The position numbers and the translations under genes were made by a program. From assembly GCA_027347805.1 (NCBI GenBank), contig DAIEQP010000348.1, forward strand, positions 1 through 5,520: a stretch of 5,520 bases of DNA, read 5' to 3'. The first letter of the stretch is position 1; every line of letters begins with the position of its first letter. The notes beneath the pieces are model-generated. The model saw only the letters and a list, made by a program, of their open reading frames with translations, did no database searches and was not told the origin of the DNA. Source of the DNA: Ignavibacteria bacterium. Its GTDB lineage: Bacteria; Bacteroidota; Ignavibacteria; Ignavibacteriales; Melioribacteraceae. This document shows, in pieces, positions 1 to 4,250 of the stretch.

Positions 1-38
1 TGGCTTTCTAAAAAACGAGCGACCTTAAGAGCATTTTC
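1..38 (-). pseudogene. in-frame continuation of the PLP enzyme gene beyond the stop codon
   Basis: Reading on in the same frame past the TAA gives E-N-A-L-K-V-A-R-F-L-E-S and then a codon beginning CA (His or Gln). This is the expected start of the C-terminal domain in this family, where a segment of the type ERHxxNALxVAxFLExH follows the LRGVKTLSLRVER helix. The match needs no frameshift, so the interruption is a single stop codon rather than an indel. The rest of the domain lies outside the window. The sequence cannot tell a real nonsense mutation from an assembly or base-call error. Confidence 0.8.
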
Positions 39-41
39 TTA
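39..41 (-). other. premature in-frame TAA stop codon in the PLP enzyme gene
   Basis: The plus strand reads tta at 39-41, which is TAA on the coding strand, between AAT (Asn265) and GAA (Glu). Family-like sequence flanks it on both sides in one frame. TAA also ends five other genes in this window at sensible positions, so general reassignment of TAA is not supported. Confidence 0.8.
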
Positions 42-836
42 ATTTCGTTCAACTCTTAGAGATAAAGTTTTTACACCGCGCAATACCAAGTAAGCTTGAT
101 GCGGATCCATATTACAGCCCATGTAAACCATCATGTGGCGGATTTTATCATATAAAATTTTTTCTTTAGTAATTACAATTCCTCCAACTATATCTGCATG
201 CCCGTTAATAAATTTTGTTATCGAATGAAGAACAACGTCTGCCCCAAGTTCCAAAGGTTTTTGGAGATATGGAGTGGCGAAAGTATTATCAACCACTAAA
301 ATTAGATTATGTTCTTTTGCAATTTCCGAACAAGTTTTTATGTCGGTAATATCCATTGTTGGATTAGCGGGGGTTTCAACATAAAGCACTTTTGAATTTT
401 TTTTAATTGCCGATTGAATTGCTTTTATATCTGCTGTATTAACGAAATCCGCTTCTACACCGAAGCGGGAAAAATCTTTTTCCAATACACCTCTTGCCGG
501 TCCATAAACAGAAGCAGTGCTGATTATATGGCTGCCGGTTCCTAAAAGTGCCATGTAAACACTTGTTATAGCAGACATACCGGAACTTGTTGCAATTCCA
601 TCATAACCGTTTTCCAAATCCGCAATATTTTTTTCGAGAGCACGAATGGTCGGATTAGCTATTCTGGTATAAATGTATCCATCACTTGCACCGGAAAAAC
701 AATCTGCACCATGCTGTGCATTCTTGAACTTAAATGTGGAAGTCTGGTAAATTGGAACAGTAGCGCTCCCAAATTGATCTTCAAATTCTCTGCTGTGAAT
801 CAGTTTTGTGTTAAAACCCATGTTTTTGATTTTCAT
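39..836 (-). CDS. PLP-dependent trans-sulfuration enzyme (methionine gamma-lyase / cystathionine gamma-lyase type), cut short by an in-frame stop
   Basis: The 265 readable residues match the N-terminal two thirds of the Cys/Met-metabolism PLP enzyme family, normally about 380-400 residues. These cytoplasmic tetramers cleave or exchange sulfur groups on homoserine-, cysteine- or methionine-type substrates. Visible landmarks are the YTR motif with Y56 and R58 (phosphate contact from the neighbouring subunit), SSGM at 84-87, Y111-G112, ETPANPT at 154-160, the cofactor-pairing aspartate D183 in VVDNTFATP, and the Schiff-base lysine K208 in SITKFINGH. The cysteine that follows Tyr-Gly in classical methionine gamma-lyase is Pro113 here, so the substrate is uncertain. 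The start at 836 lies 32 nt after the thioesterase gene and has only a weak purine-rich stretch upstream; Met6 is an alternative start. Translation stops after ERN at a TAA although the family sequence continues in the same frame, so the predicted product lacks its C-terminal domain. Confidence 0.88.
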   Translation of the reverse strand: MKIKNMGFNTKLIHSREFEDQFGSATVPIYQTSTFKFKNAQHGADCFSGASDGYIYTRIANPTIRALEKNIADLENGYDGIATSSGMSAITSVYMALLGTGSHIISTASVYGPARGVLEKDFSRFGVEADFVNTADIKAIQSAIKKNSKVLYVETPANPTMDITDIKTCSEIAKEHNLILVVDNTFATPYLQKPLELGADVVLHSITKFINGHADIVGGIVITKEKILYDKIRHMMVYMGCNMDPHQAYLVLRGVKTLSLRVERN

Positions 837-868
837 AAATTTTCTTTATTAGTTGTTGATTTATTGAA

Positions 869-1315
869 TTAAAGAACACCCTCATTATTTATGTGCATTC
901 CTATGTCATGAATGTTGCCTTTAAACATTTTATGACTACTTAGATCCATTAAAACGCATTTTTGTATTGCAGTAAACGCAATATGATTGTTCAAAAGGAT
1001 TTCAGCTTTCAAAGTAAAAACTCCATGAATATAATTTTCTAAAAATATTCTGCCAACCGGTTTATCGGAAAGTTTAATTTGTTTTTTGTATTTAACATCG
1101 CACGAGATTACGACGGGATAATGATTTGTTTCTAGAAGTTTTTCCAGCGGATGTATTTGAGAGAATAATTTGTTGCGTAAATCTTCAAGCCAGCGAATGT
1201 AAACAATATTATTTACATGACCGGCGACATCAATATCGTAAGTGTTAACGGGAATGTGCGCTTCCACAAATAACGATTTTGCTTTAATTAATTGCGATAA
1301 TGGCTCATCTCTCAT
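869..1315 (-). CDS. 4HBT-type hotdog acyl-CoA/acyl-ACP thioesterase
   Basis: This 148-residue protein has the single-hotdog thioesterase signature near its N-terminus: TYDIDVAGHVNN at about 25-36, followed by a long helix with VYIRWLEDLR. In the 4-hydroxybenzoyl-CoA thioesterase family the second aspartate of the DxD motif is catalytic, which points to D29 here. G32, H33, V34 and N35 form the conserved turn before the central helix. The length is typical for a one-domain cytoplasmic enzyme that hydrolyses an acyl thioester; the acyl group cannot be predicted. The ATG at 1313-1315 lies inside the 3' end of the upstream methyltransferase gene, giving an 11-nt overlap with its TGA at 1305-1307. 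A GGAAAAAG stretch just upstream can serve as the ribosome binding site. The last residues (NNEGVL) precede a TAA 32 nt before the PLP enzyme gene. The family is clear; the pathway is unknown. Confidence 0.85.
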   Translation of the reverse strand: MRDEPLSQLIKAKSLFVEAHIPVNTYDIDVAGHVNNIVYIRWLEDLRNKLFSQIHPLEKLLETNHYPVVISCDVKYKKQIKLSDKPVGRIFLENYIHGVFTLKAEILLNNHIAFTAIQKCVLMDLSSHKMFKGNIHDIGMHINNEGVL

Positions 1316-1916
1316 TTCTTTTTCCGGTAATAATAAATCCTCTATTTAGTTTTGTGTTGATTTCTTTTATCTCAGAATAATTGCGGGTAAGAATACCTTC
1401 AGATTCGTTGGAAGATATTTTGCCTCTCGGGTGCAGTTTACCGTATCTGGCTGTGTGAAGTTTGTCCATCAAATCAAAACCATCGGAATTAAAATCGGCG
1501 ATTAAAAGCTTTCCCTTGCCAGAATGGATACGGATAATTTCGTTTAAGCATGTTATTGGATTTTCAAGTTCGTGAAGTGTATCTATGCAAACAATATTTT
1601 CAATGCTATTTTCCGGTAAAGGAATACTTTCAAGATTTAACCGTAGATATTTTATTTTATGAATATATTCTTCTGAGATTCTGTTTTCGCTTTCAGATTT
1701 TAGTCCTGGATTGATATCGCCAGTTAATACATTGTTGCCCAATCGCGAAAGAATCGATGCAGCTCTACCGGTTCCGGTCGCAAGGTCAAGTATAAAACTA
1801 TTTGAAGGAAAATTAGCTGCAGAAATCAGCTTGAAGTATTCTTCCATCAAATCATATCCCCAATCATTCAGCAGAATATCGCTTTCGGATTTAGGGATGC
1901 AATTAATTTCGATCAT
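1305..1916 (-). CDS. class I SAM-dependent methyltransferase (Methyltransf_11 type), second of two
   Basis: This 203-residue protein has a Rossmann-type methyltransferase core. Motif I is ILDLATGTGR at about 42-51, which binds SAM. The acidic residue after strand 2 is D67 in LTGDINP. A motif IV-like stretch, VCIDTLHELENP, sits at about 109-120, and LLIADFN at about 137-143 looks like strand 5. The substrate cannot be read from the sequence. It has Cys6, Cys110 and Cys123 but not the cysteine layout of arsenite methyltransferase ArsM, so ArsM chemistry is not indicated. The start codon overlaps the stop of the membrane-exporter gene by one base (TAATG), the usual arrangement for termination-reinitiation, with a modest TTAGG upstream. 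Its end overlaps the thioesterase gene by 11 nt. It is clearly different in sequence from the other methyltransferase at 2796-3416. Confidence 0.87.
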   Translation of the reverse strand: MIEINCIPKSESDILLNDWGYDLMEEYFKLISAANFPSNSFILDLATGTGRAASILSRLGNNVLTGDINPGLKSESENRISEEYIHKIKYLRLNLESIPLPENSIENIVCIDTLHELENPITCLNEIIRIHSGKGKLLIADFNSDGFDLMDKLHTARYGKLHPRGKISSNESEGILTRNYSEIKEINTKLNRGFIITGKRNER

Positions 1917-2755
1917 TAAAAACCTAACAAATAAATAATAGCTCCAGCAGTTAACCCGAAGACAAGATTAAATATTTTTATGCGCAGCGAATCTTTAACC
2001 GAATACGAAAGCATCGGCAGCATTCCGTGTCCGTCTTGAACGATTGAACTTGTAAATAAAACCGAGAATGGAACAAGTCCTTTTGCAAAAAGCATTACGA
2101 AAATTAAGTGCGGACCGGATTCGGGAATGATTCCAATCAAAGCGCCGAGAATTAAAAGCAAGAAAGTATAATCTGATGTTATGCTTTTGAGATCAACAAA
2201 GATCATCCCGAATTCTACAACAAGCAGCGCGCCAAAAGTCCATAAAAATGTTTTTACAAGATGCCCTTTAATTATGTGTTTCCAAATATGATCTTTAAAA
2301 TAATGCTTGTACCCTTCTTCGCCGGGATGATATTGTTTGAACTCGCAGTCAGTACATGTTTTTATTTTGAATCTTTTTACAATATGATCAGTAAAATATC
2401 CGGCAATAATTCCAAGAAGGAAAAGAATTCCGAACATTATTAGAGCCGTTTCTGGAAACATGGCAAGCATTATGAATTGTTCATCACCGGCAGTAGCAAG
2501 CATTAAACCGGTAAGCGCGCCAAAACTTATCATGCCATGGATGTAAAGAGAAACCCCGGCAAAGGAACCAAGGCATCCAGGCGCCGCACCGAGCAATGAT
2601 GCGATAAAATATTGTTTCCACTTTCTTCCGGTTTGAAGAATGGATTCTAGCTTGCCCTTTGTTTTTACATTTATGAAATCAACCGCAATCATCATTATCA
2701 TAACGAACAATGTAACTTTAACGGACTCTTGTAATACATTTATAAAAATTTCCAT
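1916..2755 (-). CDS. putative heavy-metal exporter / putative manganese transporter family permease (ArsP_2-like)
   Basis: This 279-residue integral membrane protein has hydrophobic segments at about 10-30, 48-70, 75-97, 100-122, 168-188, 197-222, 228-240 and 260-278. It resembles the family called 'putative, 10TM heavy-metal exporter' (ArsP_2), also annotated as putative manganese transporter. Signs are GAAPGCLG at 56-63, HGMISFGAL at 73-81, TAGDEQ at 88-93, and a second set with IGIIPESGP at 207-215, KGLVPFSVL at 225-233 and DGHGML at 241-246. The two halves align without gaps at an offset of 152 residues, indicating an internal duplication. A hydrophilic central loop carries C134-x-x-C137 plus H143, H151, H156, H160 and H165, a likely metal-binding patch. 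The start at 2755 is backed by a GGAG site five bases upstream. The transported ion is not determinable from sequence; family membership is an inference from remembered motifs. Confidence 0.78.
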   Translation of the reverse strand: MEIFINVLQESVKVTLFVMIMMIAVDFINVKTKGKLESILQTGRKWKQYFIASLLGAAPGCLGSFAGVSLYIHGMISFGALTGLMLATAGDEQFIMLAMFPETALIMFGILFLLGIIAGYFTDHIVKRFKIKTCTDCEFKQYHPGEEGYKHYFKDHIWKHIIKGHLVKTFLWTFGALLVVEFGMIFVDLKSITSDYTFLLLILGALIGIIPESGPHLIFVMLFAKGLVPFSVLFTSSIVQDGHGMLPMLSYSVKDSLRIKIFNLVFGLTAGAIIYLLGF

Positions 2756-2760
2756 AACAT

Positions 2761-2764
2761 CTCC
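2761..2764 (-). promoter_or_regulatory. Shine-Dalgarno site of the exporter gene
   Basis: The coding strand reads GGAG, then five bases (ATGTT), then the ATG at 2753-2755. This supports that start over any internal Met and is one of the two clearest ribosome binding sites in the window. Confidence 0.7.
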
Positions 2765-2795
2765 GTTCTAAATTCTAATCCCCATTTGTGCATGA

Positions 2796-3416
2796 TTAAT
2801 CTTTAGAAAGAATAACCAAATGGCTTGTTGAAGGTTGATTCTTTATTTCAATTGCAATTTTTAATCCGGCTTTGTATGCCAGATCTTTTATACCGCCGCT
2901 GCTCACATAATTTTTATAATTGCTGTAATGATCGTTCCCAGCGGCATATTCTACAATTTCGTTCAACGCGCTCCAAAATCCTTTTGGCTTTGGTACAAGA
3001 TAATCCCCGATAATTATTTTATCTGCAATCTGTGATATTTCATTCAACAAATTGATTCGGAGTTCTTCATTTACTTCGTGGATAACATAGGTCAGCACGG
3101 CATAATCGAAATTATTTTTATTTTCTGATATTATATTACTTACGCTTGCGTGCTTAAAGGATATTTTATCATCGGGGTTTTTTGACATTTTGAGTTTAGC
3201 TCTTTCGATATTTCGTTTTGATAAATCTATACCGACGATTGATTTACATTTATCGGCTACCGAAAAAGAGAAACGACCCGTTCCGCATCCAACATCAATT
3301 ATTTTTTTGTCCGGCTCAATAAGATTTTTTATTTCATTAAATAATTTATCTTGATTTGGAGCGATGAAAACATCGTAAAACCAGCCGTCGTACCAATGAT
3401 CTTTATTAATGTTCAT
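2796..3416 (-). CDS. class I SAM-dependent methyltransferase, first of two
   Basis: This 206-residue cytoplasmic protein has a SAM-binding core. Motif I is IIDVGCGTGRFSF at about 39-51, the acidic residue after strand 2 is D64 in VGIDLS, and FDYAVLTYVIHEV at about 103-115 is the motif IV/post-IV region. IIIGDYLVPKP at about 134-144 is the strand-5 region that usually shapes the acceptor site. The N-terminus has an aromatic cluster (HWYDGWFYD) of the kind that can cap the active site. Its only cysteines are C44 and C57, so the three-cysteine metalloid site of ArsM-type enzymes is absent. The acceptor is unknown. The ATG at 3414-3416 lies inside the end of the NifX-like gene (11-nt overlap), suggesting coupled translation. 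The exporter gene follows after 40 nt. An unrelated methyltransferase sits on the other side of the exporter. Confidence 0.87.
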   Translation of the reverse strand: MNINKDHWYDGWFYDVFIAPNQDKLFNEIKNLIEPDKKIIDVGCGTGRFSFSVADKCKSIVGIDLSKRNIERAKLKMSKNPDDKISFKHASVSNIISENKNNFDYAVLTYVIHEVNEELRINLLNEISQIADKIIIGDYLVPKPKGFWSALNEIVEYAAGNDHYSNYKNYVSSGGIKDLAYKAGLKIAIEIKNQPSTSHLVILSKD

Positions 3417-3762
3417 GCCCGATACTTCTCTTTGCCGTCGGTTCCGTTAGCTGCTGTAGTTCGCCTTTAAGATATTTTTCTATTGCTTCTTGAACAGACA
3501 TTTTTCTTGCAAGATAAACTTTGCTCTCCGGCGTATTAATTATTTCAAATGCGTGCGGACCAATATTACCTACTATAAAAGCTGCCACACCTTTATCTAA
3601 AAAGTTTTGAAGATTATGGTGATTGTGTTCTTTGTCTATATTTTCAAATGTCTCAAAGGTTTTCTTTTCTGTATTAAAAAGAATAAAATAATTTGCATGC
3701 CCGAATCTCTTCGAAATTGGACTCTGCAAATTATTTCCATCAGAACCAAGCAGTATTAACAT
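3406..3762 (-). CDS. NifX/NifB-type dinitrogenase iron-molybdenum cofactor-binding domain protein
   Basis: This small 118-residue protein fits the dinitrogenase Fe-Mo cofactor biosynthesis domain family, which includes NifX, NafY and the C-terminus of NifB, and many stand-alone members outside nitrogen fixation. Visible signs are the opening beta strand and loop LILLGSDGN, SPISKRFGHANYFILF at about 14-29 (family pattern SPxSxxFGxAxYF), and GVAAFIVGNIGPHAFEIIN at about 58-76, the Rossmann-like second half. Family members bind metal clusters or cofactors. This copy has extra histidines in EHNHHN (45-50) and a GHEH tail. No nif structural or assembly gene is visible, so a nitrogenase role is not supported. 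A good AGGA site precedes the ATG by seven bases. The gene starts 23 nt after the PaaI-like gene and overlaps the following methyltransferase by 11 nt. Confidence 0.83.
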   Translation of the reverse strand: MLILLGSDGNNLQSPISKRFGHANYFILFNTEKKTFETFENIDKEHNHHNLQNFLDKGVAAFIVGNIGPHAFEIINTPESKVYLARKMSVQEAIEKYLKGELQQLTEPTAKRSIGHEH

Positions 3763-3769
3763 TTATTAT

Positions 3770-3775
3770 TCCTTT
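3770..3775 (-). promoter_or_regulatory. Shine-Dalgarno site of the NifX-like gene
   Basis: The coding strand reads AAAGGA, then seven bases (ATAATAA), then the ATG at 3760-3762. It fills much of the 23-nt gap after the thioesterase gene and fixes the start of the NifX-like protein. Confidence 0.65.
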
Positions 3776-3785
3776 CGTTTCGTTA

Positions 3786-4250
3786 TTAAATATCTTCCGG
3801 TACTTGAACTGCAATTACTTTTCCTTTTGCTGTTATTTGACCATTTGCTAAAACTGTGATTTCAGTAACGACTTTTCTTCCTTTTACTTCAATTATTTTT
3901 CCACGTAACTCAATTTCAACACCAAGCGGAGTTGGTTTTAAAAAATCAACTTGTAATGATGCAGTAACAAAACGTAATGCCGGTAAAATACCAGGTTCTC
4001 TATTTTCAGCTTTGTATGCAGCAAGAGCAGCACTTCCGGTTCCATGGCAATCAATTAATGATGCAATTAATCCACCATAAACATAACCGGGAATTGCAAT
4101 GTGATATTCTTTTGGCGTAAAGTGAGAGATTGTTTCTTCACCATTCCAATAACTTTTTATATGATGACCATACTCGTTATTCCTTCCACAACCGTAACAA
4201 TAACTTAATTCATCTGGATAATAATCTTGTATTGCTTTTTGATTTTTCAT
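3786..4250 (-). CDS. PaaI-family hotdog-fold thioesterase
   Basis: This 154-residue cytoplasmic hotdog protein belongs to the PaaI/THEM4-like branch. The N-terminal CYGCGRNNEYGHHIK (18-32, with C18 and C21) matches the CxxCGxxNxxG lead-in common in this branch. The core helix region is IPGYVYGGLIASLIDCHGTGSA (about 53-74), with Y58-G59-G60 in place of the usual HGG and D67 as the probable catalytic acid. The central strand carries LQVDFLKPTPLG (99-110), the usual dimer-interface strand. The acyl substrate is unknown. The start codon overlaps the stop of the upstream glycosidase-like gene as ATGA (4247-4250), so the two are probably translationally coupled. It is a different hotdog subfamily from the thioesterase at 869-1315. 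Confidence 0.85.
   Translation of the reverse strand: MKNQKAIQDYYPDELSYCYGCGRNNEYGHHIKSYWNGEETISHFTPKEYHIAIPGYVYGGLIASLIDCHGTGSAALAAYKAENREPGILPALRFVTASLQVDFLKPTPLGVEIELRGKIIEVKGRKVVTEITVLANGQITAKGKVIAVQVPEDI

Noticed and set aside
39..41. TAA reassigned to an amino acid (alternative genetic code)
   Set aside because: TAA ends five other genes in the window at natural C-termini, several at overlapping gene junctions, so it works as a stop here.
1711..1938. Plus-strand open frame of 75 codons
   Set aside because: It lies antisense inside the methyltransferase gene at 1305-1916, whose motifs are clear; it has no recognisable domain.
2261..2443. Plus-strand open frame of 60 codons, hydrophobic in places
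   Set aside because: It is the antisense shadow of the exporter gene; the hydrophobicity comes from reading membrane-segment codons backwards.
2756..2795. Promoter or terminator in the 40-nt gap before the exporter gene
   Set aside because: It shows only a short repeated TTAGAA-like element and the ribosome binding site; no stem-loop with a T-tract and no convincing promoter pair.
2825..3013. Plus-strand open frame of 62 codons
   Set aside because: It lies antisense to the methyltransferase at 2796-3416 and shows no independent coding signs.
2796..3416. Arsenite methyltransferase (ArsM) beside an Ars-type permease
   Set aside because: The protein has only two cysteines (C44 within motif I and C57), not the conserved three-cysteine arsenic site, and is shorter than ArsM.
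3856..4080. Plus-strand open frame of 74 codons
   Set aside because: It lies antisense to the PaaI-like thioesterase, which has clear family motifs.
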